Below are positions 24,115 through 29,814 of a stretch of DNA of 29,814 nt, one piece after another. The notes beneath the pieces were generated by a model, which saw only the letters and a list, made by a program, of their open reading frames with translations, was not told where the DNA came from and searched no databases. The stretch is from the IMG/VR virus record IMGVR_UViG_3300042868_000229, positions 1 to 29,814 of that record. One strand, 5' to 3'. The translations under genes and the position numbers were made by a program. Source of the DNA: a virus. Each line of letters starts with the position of its first letter. Positions within the stretch are counted from its first letter, which is position 1.

Positions 24115-24373
24115 CTGAAATAGAATCGTTTATTGCTTGGTGCATCAGATGTTGAAGCACACTAATTCCAAATACGTATTCTTTTAGGTCAACGGTAGAA
24201 CCAAAGTTTACCAAATTACCTTCTGTGGTACGGGCTATGCCGACAATCCAGCTAACAGGACCAACAGAATCTAAACCCTTAATAAGATCTTCCTTGATCT
24301 TTTCATGGTTATCCTGATCTGTCTTTGGTTCTTCCTTTGGGACAACTTTAAGTTGAATTACAGTATCCGTCAT
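24107..24373 (-). CDS. Small uncharacterised protein, 88 aa
   Basis: Not recognised. The N-terminal ~35 residues are charged (VPKEEPKTDQDNHEKIKEDL), followed by SVGPVSWIVGIARTTEGNLV and VDLKEYVFGISVLQHLMHQA. The frame extends to 24394, but the ATG at 24373 follows a GTGAGAA stretch and begins a more typical N-terminus. The gene is the first after the 86-nt AT-rich gap and so may be the first of a transcription unit that runs to the capsid terminator. Confidence 0.7.
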   Translation of the reverse strand: MTDTVIQLKVVPKEEPKTDQDNHEKIKEDLIKGLDSVGPVSWIVGIARTTEGNLVNFGSTVDLKEYVFGISVLQHLMHQAINDSISDE

Positions 24374-24459
24374 TTTGTTCTCACGTTTTAACACTATATA
24401 TCAAGTAATCATATAGTATTTTAAACGCAATACTTTGGCTAACGAAAGTATATACTGTA
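24374..24459 (-). promoter_or_regulatory. AT-rich leader with inverted repeat and TGCGTTTAAA element
   Basis: This 86-nt gap is one of three long ones in the window. On the minus strand it holds AGTATT...AATACT arms (24415-24434) flanking GCGTTTAA. The element TGCGTTTAAA is shared exactly with the palindrome upstream of the portal gene. A TATACT box is present near the upstream end but has no acceptable -35 partner, so I do not call a promoter. It most likely controls the head-gene unit. Confidence 0.4.
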
Positions 24460-24615
24460 TTAACGCTTTTTCTTCTTACCAGCAGCTTGTAGTGCAATAG
24501 CAACCATCTGCTTACGTGACCGAGGCTTTCCACCCATGCCACGTTCTTTGCCAGTCTTCTGATTATCGCGCATCAGTTCCCTGATGTTTTTAGATACATC
24601 TTTACCCAAGGGCAT
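24460..24615 (-). CDS. Small basic protein, 51 aa
   Basis: The ATG at 24615 overlaps the upstream stop as TAATG, and the frame ends in TAA at 24460. The protein (MPLGKDVSKNIRELMRDNQK to GMGGKPRSRKQMVAIALQAA, then GKKKKR) is strongly basic with an obvious pattern of small phage proteins of the DUF6496 type (PLGK-x-x-SKNI-REL ... RKQMVAIAL). Function unknown. It is the third of three consecutive basic proteins downstream of the 261-residue virion protein, which would suit DNA or capsid binding. Confidence 0.75.
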   Translation of the reverse strand: MPLGKDVSKNIRELMRDNQKTGKERGMGGKPRSRKQMVAIALQAAGKKKKR

Positions 24616-24929
24616 TATTTCATCTTTCCCTTAACCATTCCACCATAGCGCATCATCTGATCCGACATTGGAGGCATTGGCATCTGTGGAGACATAGCCT
24701 TCTGCATAGGCTTAGGAGCCATTGCAGGACGAGCCTTACCACGGAGTGTCTTTGGAGACTTACCCGTCTTAGCAGCCATCCCTGCCTTACCTGCGACCAT
24801 CATACTATCGTCGGCGTTGGCAACCATACCGCCACGCTTATAAGATTTACCAGTGACGCAACCGCCACCCTTCATTGCTTTACCCATTCCACGCACTTTA
24901 CGTACTCCTTTTTCGATTTGATGAGACAT
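24615..24929 (-). CDS. Met/Lys/Gly-rich basic small protein, 104 aa
   Basis: The protein is basic and low in complexity: MSHQIEKGVRKVRGMGKAMK then GGGCVTGKSYKRGG, a run of Met, Pro and Lys, and a final MMRYGGMVKGKMK. I know this type as 'KAMKGGG' phage proteins of unknown function. The ATG at 24929 is chosen because the frame upstream (to 24962) adds a hydrophobic stretch that does not fit the family; neither start has a clear SD, so the start is uncertain. It overlaps the 51-residue gene by 1 bp. Confidence 0.65.
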   Translation of the reverse strand: MSHQIEKGVRKVRGMGKAMKGGGCVTGKSYKRGGMVANADDSMMVAGKAGMAAKTGKSPKTLRGKARPAMAPKPMQKAMSPQMPMPPMSDQMMRYGGMVKGKMK

Positions 24930-24949
24930 TGAACTACGATTTATCACGA

Positions 24950-25234
24950 TTAGCACTTCCATCTTTTACGAGCTTGTCTAAGACGACTATTCGGATTGTT
25001 TGCTGCTTCTGGAAAATCGCGCATCTGACCAGCAGATCTAGCGCAATATGACTTCCTACGTTTTGCACGAGCAGGACTTGGACTTGATTCAGTTACGGCA
25101 GTTTTTAGTTTAGAACCCGGATTAGCACGACGATAAGCTTTAACTCCCTTTTCAGTCATACCCGCGCCTGACTTCGTAGGAAGGAAATTACCAGACTTTA
25201 CTGACGTTTTTATCCCCATTCCTTTTTTAGGCAT
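24950..25234 (-). CDS. DUF6321-like small basic protein, 94 aa
   Basis: MPKKGMGIKTSVKSGNFLPT is followed by GAGMTEKGVKAYRRANPGSK and LKTAV, ARAKRRKSYCARSAGQ, then NNPNSRLRQARKRWKC. This is the recurrent phage pattern 'G-A-G-x-T-x-K-G-V-x-x-Y-R-x-x-N-P-G-S-K-L ... CARS ... NPNSR ... RW-C' (DUF6321). It is very basic. It lies between the 261-residue virion protein (1-bp overlap) and the KAMKGGG protein. Function unknown; a virion or DNA-binding role is compatible with composition. Confidence 0.8.
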   Translation of the reverse strand: MPKKGMGIKTSVKSGNFLPTKSGAGMTEKGVKAYRRANPGSKLKTAVTESSPSPARAKRRKSYCARSAGQMRDFPEAANNPNSRLRQARKRWKC

Positions 25235-26019
25235 TAGTCACCCGCAACATTCTTAATAATAATAATGTTGAAGTAGGAAGCCACACTATTATTAGTACCA
25301 CCGCCCTGACCAACGGCTTCTATGTCGGTTTTTTCCGGGATCTGAAGCGGGAAAAGAAATGGATAATGAACACTTCCCGTGTTCAATGTAACAATGGCTT
25401 TATTGATACGAATATTGTTTGTCCCGGTTACCACCAATCTGCCAGACACGGGGTTAGATGTTCCCGTCTGCCCGACCGTAATAGATCCGGCATCCATGTA
25501 CGCCGTGTAGCCAGCAGGGACTGTGTAATGACCCGTAACACGGGTGTTGTAATCAAACTTGATAATGTCATACACAGTAGCAGGAACACCTGCCGTAACA
25601 TTTCCTGTGCCAAAATAGATATTGCCCTCTGCACCGTTGCTCGTTCCAGCAGAAGCAACATAAGCCTCATTTATGCGGATGTATGACTTAACCGTCAATA
25701 CTGCCGTTTGACCGTTTAAGATCACAGTTTCTGATATTTCATTATAATTAGCGTCCAGCCCCTCAACAAAAACAGTCCTTGCGCCAGTTCCGGTAGCATT
25801 GTCATCGGCGTCGTCTGAACTGACCTTCATGGATAATGCTGTAGCCGGATGAGGCATAATACCACCATAAGGCCAGATTGTTTCTTCAGCCGTGTCAACG
25901 TCTGAATTATATCCAAATATTGTTATTGCTTTATGCCAAGGAATTTGATTCCTAACAAGTTGTAGTTCAAATGGTTCTGTTCTTCCAGTCTTACTGATAG
26001 ATGATGGTGTAATACCCAT
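25234..26019 (-). CDS. Virion structural protein, 261 aa
   Basis: A beta-rich protein beginning MGITPSSISKTGRTEPFELQ, with IFGYNSDVDTAEETIWPYGG, then DNATGTGARTVFVEGLDANY and ETVILNGQTAVLTVKSYIRIN. The ends of the strands have 'GTNNIRINKAIVTLN' and a hydrophobic C-terminus. I have seen this type as a structural protein in aquatic short-tailed phages, just after the portal. Its start overlaps the portal stop by 1 bp, implying tight coupling to portal. A head or connector role is inferred. Confidence 0.78.
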   Translation of the reverse strand: MGITPSSISKTGRTEPFELQLVRNQIPWHKAITIFGYNSDVDTAEETIWPYGGIMPHPATALSMKVSSDDADDNATGTGARTVFVEGLDANYNEISETVILNGQTAVLTVKSYIRINEAYVASAGTSNGAEGNIYFGTGNVTAGVPATVYDIIKFDYNTRVTGHYTVPAGYTAYMDAGSITVGQTGTSNPVSGRLVVTGTNNIRINKAIVTLNTGSVHYPFLFPLQIPEKTDIEAVGQGGGTNNSVASYFNIIIIKNVAGD

Positions 26020-28403
26020 TATTGAGTTCCTCTATTTGCTATAACAGTAGCAAGGTCTGCCCTCATCTGCTCACGATCAAGCTGTCCTTTTTGCTGCAGC
26101 TTGGCAACTTCAATGGAAAGTTTATCCTGATGCTCTTGATTCTTCTGAGCTAACTTCTGCTGATCGTTTTGAACGTCTGCTTGTAACTTAGCACCATCTA
26201 ACTGCAGTTTTGCTTGTGCCATTTGCATTGCAGGATCTTGTGCAGCCTGTTGCTGCTGCTGCATCTGAGCCATTTCTGCAGCCTGTTGAGCCAATTGCTG
26301 CATTGCCAAAGCCTGTTTCTGTGCAATGAACGTCTCAACTTCAGGATCAAGCGTTACGTATCCATCATCCTTCGCAGTATTGGACTTGTCGTAGTCAGGA
26401 GCAGGGTTAAGATTTATGTTGGAAACTGCTTCTACCTGTTGACGAATCATATAAGCTTGGTGCTCTGCGACGTGTGCAAGAAGCATTGGAATTACCTGCT
26501 GCAATGCTGGATTCTGCATTGCCATACCCTGCACAATTTGTAGCTGTGCCATGTGTGACTGTGCATGAGCATTGTGATCCTGATACGCATAAGCCTTGAT
26601 AGGATTACCGTTCATGACCGTGAATAGCTCTGTCGCAGGGTCCATTGGTTTGGCCCCACGTTCTGGAGCGAGTACTTCTTCAATGTTCAAAGTACCAAGT
26701 GCCTCGTGCATACGCCTGACAGCTACACGAAGATCATGTTGCTGTGGAAGTTGCGTAGCCAACTGCAACTGCGTCTGTGCTCTCAAGATACGTTGAGACT
26801 CAGAGAAAGTGTTAGGATCTGATACAGGAAGAACGTCTACACGCTTGTCAAAGTCTGCCTTGAAAATAGTTCTTTCGCCACCTTCGACATCGTATGGATA
26901 CTCTTCTGGCAGGAAGTCACGGTTAATACGTGAAAGAATCTTGAATTCCATACGCTGTGCGCGATGAAGACGCTTGTGAATAGCAGACATCACCTTTACG
27001 CCCTGCTCCATCATGGCAAGTGTAGTACCAACTGGTGCTTCACTATTCATATCAGAGACATTCATATCGGCGACTGAGGCAAGACGGCGAGAGTCATCAA
27101 TAATGCGACCAAGTAAAAGGAACAGGGTCTGAGATGGCTCTTTTACAGGAATAGTTATGATAGCCTTGTTCAGATCGTCCCCGTAGCCTTCTACATCACG
27201 GAATTCGCCGAACGACAACGGTGTATCACCACCATCGATACGAACTCCACGAGCCTTAAATCCCGCTGGAAGGTTGGCAAATTGACCAGCATCGACCAAA
27301 GAACGCAAAATAGCAGTAGAGGTCTTCTGCAAATTACCCAGAATGTGCGGCAGACCCATGCCATAGAAACCAAGTCCCGGAAGGAACTTGTAATGTGTAA
27401 ACCACATAAGTTTCTGCTTTTTAGGGTCATTTTCTTCATAATTACGACGAATTGACAGTACTTCTTCGGTAGATTCGTCAATTGTAACTACGTATGGAAG
27501 CTTAATTCCGGTAGGTTCGCCTTCGTCATCAAGGTCTTCAAAGCCCTCAATGTCAAGGTCTACATGGAATTCAAGGAGTTTACGTGTTCCCTTGGATTCA
27601 AACCTCTTAATACCAACAATGTCTTCTTTTGCTTCGCGTACTTCGTTATCTTTTTCATTTTTTGCTTCACCAAGATCAATATCAACATAGAAACCGCTAA
27701 CTTGATGCCTACGAACTTCATTTTCGTCCATCCGAATGATGTGGCAGAACCTTGGGGAAGTTTTAAGATCTGTCGTGTGGTAGGAAATTACGAAATCTTC
27801 TGCAGGAACGTACTTAGATACTGGACGTTCAAAGTGATAGTCGTAATAAGTCTTTTTAAACGTGCTACCAGAGAGTGGTAGATGGAACAACATCGTGTCA
27901 AGTTCATCGAAATACTCTTCCATTTCTTCTGTGAGTTGATAGTTCATGTAATCACGAACACGATCAGCCTGAGACAGCGTTTCAGGAGATGCAGTACCCA
28001 TAAGTTTTGATTTTACTGGTCCACCAGCAGGGAATAGCTCAGAAATTGCACGTGCTTGGAATTGCAAAGCTGCTTCAAGCATCATTGGGTGATGCGCGGC
28101 ACAAGCCCCCGGAAATGGATAGTCTACATCTTCAAGCTTAAGACCGAGGATCTCAATACCCTCTTTATATGTAGCTTCCCAATCCTTGCGGGACTCTAGG
28201 TCATTCTTGAATCCATCGATAAGGTCAGATGCAATTTCCTCAACATCCTCAGATTTCATGTATTCAATTAAATTATCTTCAAACTCAGGCTCTTCAGAGT
28301 CTTCTGGCCCAACGTTAATAATTACAGAACCATCTGGTTCCATAATAATTTCAGTCTCTTGATTCTCATCAATATCATTAAGCACTACGGCTGTATCTAC
28401 CAT
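26019..28403 (-). CDS. Portal protein, P22-like, 794 aa
   Basis: This forms the dodecameric ring through which DNA is packaged and ejected. Residues 60-230 show the portal core (DYPFPGACAAHHPMMLEAAL, then FQARAISELFPAGGPV), and 330-400 hold WFTHYKFLPGLGFYGMGLPH and ANLPAGFKARGVRIDGG, a portal hallmark. Residues 690-790 are Gln-rich and heptad-like (QMQQQQQAAQDPAMQMAQA, EHQDKLSIEVAKLQQKGQL), a coiled-coil C-terminus like the barrel of P22 portals. The start at 28403 lacks a strong SD and follows a promoter-bearing gap of 88 nt with a 14-bp palindrome. The long length fits the P22-type family. Confidence 0.9.
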   Translation of the reverse strand: MVDTAVVLNDIDENQETEIIMEPDGSVIINVGPEDSEEPEFEDNLIEYMKSEDVEEIASDLIDGFKNDLESRKDWEATYKEGIEILGLKLEDVDYPFPGACAAHHPMMLEAALQFQARAISELFPAGGPVKSKLMGTASPETLSQADRVRDYMNYQLTEEMEEYFDELDTMLFHLPLSGSTFKKTYYDYHFERPVSKYVPAEDFVISYHTTDLKTSPRFCHIIRMDENEVRRHQVSGFYVDIDLGEAKNEKDNEVREAKEDIVGIKRFESKGTRKLLEFHVDLDIEGFEDLDDEGEPTGIKLPYVVTIDESTEEVLSIRRNYEENDPKKQKLMWFTHYKFLPGLGFYGMGLPHILGNLQKTSTAILRSLVDAGQFANLPAGFKARGVRIDGGDTPLSFGEFRDVEGYGDDLNKAIITIPVKEPSQTLFLLLGRIIDDSRRLASVADMNVSDMNSEAPVGTTLAMMEQGVKVMSAIHKRLHRAQRMEFKILSRINRDFLPEEYPYDVEGGERTIFKADFDKRVDVLPVSDPNTFSESQRILRAQTQLQLATQLPQQHDLRVAVRRMHEALGTLNIEEVLAPERGAKPMDPATELFTVMNGNPIKAYAYQDHNAHAQSHMAQLQIVQGMAMQNPALQQVIPMLLAHVAEHQAYMIRQQVEAVSNINLNPAPDYDKSNTAKDDGYVTLDPEVETFIAQKQALAMQQLAQQAAEMAQMQQQQQAAQDPAMQMAQAKLQLDGAKLQADVQNDQQKLAQKNQEHQDKLSIEVAKLQQKGQLDREQMRADLATVIANRGTQ

Positions 28404-28428
28404 TTGAAAGATTTTTCCATAAACACTG

Positions 28429-28442
28429 TGCGTTTAAACGCA
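28429..28442. promoter_or_regulatory. 14-bp palindrome with GTTTAAAC core, upstream of portal
   Basis: TGCGTTTAAACGCA is a perfect palindrome in the portal leader, about 7-20 bases downstream of the predicted transcription start. It contains one of the eight GTTTAAAC octamers of the window and is the most extended of them. Its position is that of an operator or anti-termination/attenuation element; as RNA it could form a short hairpin. Role inferred. Confidence 0.55.
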
Positions 28443-28455
28443 GCACAATAAGTAT

Positions 28456-28484
28456 TCTATAACATGTAACTTGCAAAACGTCAA
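28456..28484 (-). promoter_or_regulatory. Sigma70-like promoter for portal and downstream genes
   Basis: On the minus strand TTGACG (28479-28484) is separated by exactly 17 bases from TATAGA (28456-28461), which is preceded by TGT, an extended -10 feature. The -35 matches the consensus at 5 of 6 positions, the -10 at 4 of 6. It starts 7 nt after the terminase stop, inside the longest upstream gap of the portal gene. The transcript would begin near 28449. Confidence 0.65.
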
Positions 28485-28491
28485 CGAAATG

Positions 28492-29814
28492 CTACCAGTA
28501 AGCTTTCCTAGTAGGAACCTCGTAGTCTGCTTCTTCCGGGTCTTCTGGGTGCTGCAAGAACCACCCAGATTTAAGCCTGATCATGGCTTGTGTAAATGCA
28601 TCTACATCGTCGTCATTACGACCGTTAGGAAATGATGTAAGTTGGTTAATAAAATCTTCAGCCCAAGCTTTTTTTGGAATCCAAACTCTACCAGACTCGA
28701 CAAGTGGTGCGACGCTATGTGCTCGTGAAACTTTATCCCGGTCTGGAGAATACTCGTTAATGGGAATACCAGCACGACGAAGATCCTGTATGAGAGATTG
28801 ACCTGAAGCTTTCTTCTCAATGATTACATTATCAGGTTTCCAGTCCTTATACAACTGTTGAGCTTCCGAACGTAGCTGCGGAAACTCCATTCGTCTGTTT
28901 AAACGATGCAGAAGTATTGCGTGTGGTCCGTCGTCCTTAAGAAAGATACCCCATGTTTGTATTGACGTTGGATCTGCTGATGTCTTTATAGAAAAAGCAG
29001 TGTCGTATGATTGGATTACATATTCACAGTCTGGCGGTTGAGACTTGTCCCACCACTGCCACCATTCGCGCTTGAATATATTTCCATCTTCCGCTGTAGG
29101 ACTTTGTTGAAATAGCGCAGACCACTCTCTGCTTCCAACTGTGTTTTTAATTTCAAGCAAACGCTCAACAGGATAAGACTCTTTCCAAAGAGCTTCGCCT
29201 TCTTCTCGACCAAGGACATCATCTTCCTCTGCGATGGCTGGTAGGTTGACGACATCCCATTTCTCATGAGGTGAATTAGCAATAACCCAACCAATTAGAT
29301 CTTCCTCGTGCCATCTCGTGCCAATAATAATAATTGCACCACCGGGCATAAGACGAGTATACGCTACTGACTTATACCAATCAATAACCTGTCTACGAAT
29401 AGCAGATGAGTCTGCGTCTTCGCGTCCTTTAATAATGTCATCAATAACTAGAAGATGAGCACCACGCCCCGTAATTGGACCACCAGCACCAACGGCGAAG
29501 TATGTACCGCCTTCGTTAAGCATGAAGCGTCTGGCAGATTGAGAGTCTCCGCTTAGAAACGTTCCGGGAAATATCTTCTGGTATAACTCTTCATCACGGA
29601 TCTGGTTACGTACTTTACGTCCAAAGTCATCCGCTAGTTCTTGCGCGTATGTCGCGAAGATTACGTACTTACTAGGATTTTTTCCTAAAAACCAAGCTGG
29701 GTAGTTTTCTGAAGTAAGCGCAGACTTTCCATGCCTTGGTGGCAATGAAATTGCGAGTCGTTTAATTTCACCACGCTCTACAGCTTCAAGCTTTTCAGCC
29801 AATAGCTTAATGTG
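28492..29814 (-). CDS. Terminase large subunit, N-terminus missing (right edge)
   Basis: The packaging motor ATPase and nuclease. The frame runs open past the right edge (440 codons seen), and the residues before the first possible internal start continue the family (KLLAEKLEAVERGEIKRL), so the real N-terminus is outside. ATPase: Walker A PPRHGKS (29722-29742), Walker B LLVIDD and the coupling motif IIIIGTRWHEEDL. Nuclease: Asp in QSYDTAFS, Glu in VIIEKKASG and the Asp cluster RNDDDVDAF are in the order expected for the RNase H-like fold. It ends TAG, 7 nt before the portal promoter. It holds an octamer GTTTAAAC at 28897 (residues RLN). Confidence 0.93.
   Translation of the reverse strand, partial: HIKLLAEKLEAVERGEIKRLAISLPPRHGKSALTSENYPAWFLGKNPSKYVIFATYAQELADDFGRKVRNQIRDEELYQKIFPGTFLSGDSQSARRFMLNEGGTYFAVGAGGPITGRGAHLLVIDDIIKGREDADSSAIRRQVIDWYKSVAYTRLMPGGAIIIIGTRWHEEDLIGWVIANSPHEKWDVVNLPAIAEEDDVLGREEGEALWKESYPVERLLEIKNTVGSREWSALFQQSPTAEDGNIFKREWWQWWDKSQPPDCEYVIQSYDTAFSIKTSADPTSIQTWGIFLKDDGPHAILLHRLNRRMEFPQLRSEAQQLYKDWKPDNVIIEKKASGQSLIQDLRRAGIPINEYSPDRDKVSRAHSVAPLVESGRVWIPKKAWAEDFINQLTSFPNGRNDDDVDAFTQAMIRLKSGWFLQHPEDPEEADYEVPTRKAYW

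Noticed and set aside
24374-24459. Possible promoter with TATACT box
   Set aside because: No acceptable -35 at 16-18 bp; kept only as a leader region.
28397-28420. Seven-codon mini frame (MEKSFKW) overlapping the portal start
   Set aside because: No good SD, and such short frames are expected by chance; noted only as a possible leader.

Overview
The window is a late (virion and lysis) gene block from a short-tailed double-stranded DNA phage. Every credible gene lies on the minus strand, so the block reads from right to left: terminase, portal, head, connectors, fibres, lysis, tail and internal virion proteins. Genes are packed with 1-8 bp overlaps or gaps of a few bases, and there are only three gaps longer than 80 bp. 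There is no tape-measure/tail-tube set, whereas P22-type portal, gp4/SU10-type connector and gp10-type tail proteins are recognisable, so the virion is most likely podovirus-like. The many small proteins (DUF6321-like, a C4 zinc-finger protein, a GroES-like co-chaperonin, fibre proteins with [11 protein letters not shown] repeats) resemble those of uncultured aquatic phages. A proteobacterial aquatic host is a reasonable guess but is not proven by anything here.

Layout in transcription order. (1) 29814-28492: terminase large subunit, cut by the window edge. (2) A promoter-like intergenic region (28404-28491) with a strong sigma70-like promoter and a 14-bp palindrome, then portal (28403-26019), a virion protein, and three small very basic proteins (25234-24460). 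(3) An AT-rich gap, two small unknown genes, a GroES-like co-chaperonin, the scaffold, two head-associated proteins and the major capsid protein, closed by a clear intrinsic terminator (20635-20662). (4) Two small virion proteins, a gp4-like connector, a C4 zinc-finger protein, a second (SU10-like) connector and another structural protein (20568-17720).

(5) An unusually large fibre module (17720-9957) holds seven fibre or adhesin proteins: a proximal fibre, two tandem paralogous fibres, a carbohydrate-binding-like fibre, a perfect 22-residue-repeat protein, another fibre and a polyglycine adhesin. It also holds two small accessory genes, one of them a tail-assembly-chaperone-like protein and one a 52-residue gene. 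(6) Lysis cassette: two small membrane proteins, a three-TM holin and an N-acetylmuramidase endolysin (9954-8115). (7) gp10-like stabilisation protein, a small virion protein, a virion lysozyme fusion, a GNAT protein, and three further proteins likely to be internal or ejected (8115-1), the last cut by the left edge.

The observations most worth following up are the strong over-representation of the octamer GTTTAAAC (8 copies, under 1 expected), one copy of which forms the core of a palindrome just downstream of the portal promoter; the fibre cassette bracketed by 41-bp direct repeats; the perfect 7 x 22-residue repeat protein; the capsid terminator next to a nested inverted repeat; and the phage GroES next to the scaffold gene. 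I did not find a CRISPR array, tRNA, insertion sequence or obvious defence system.
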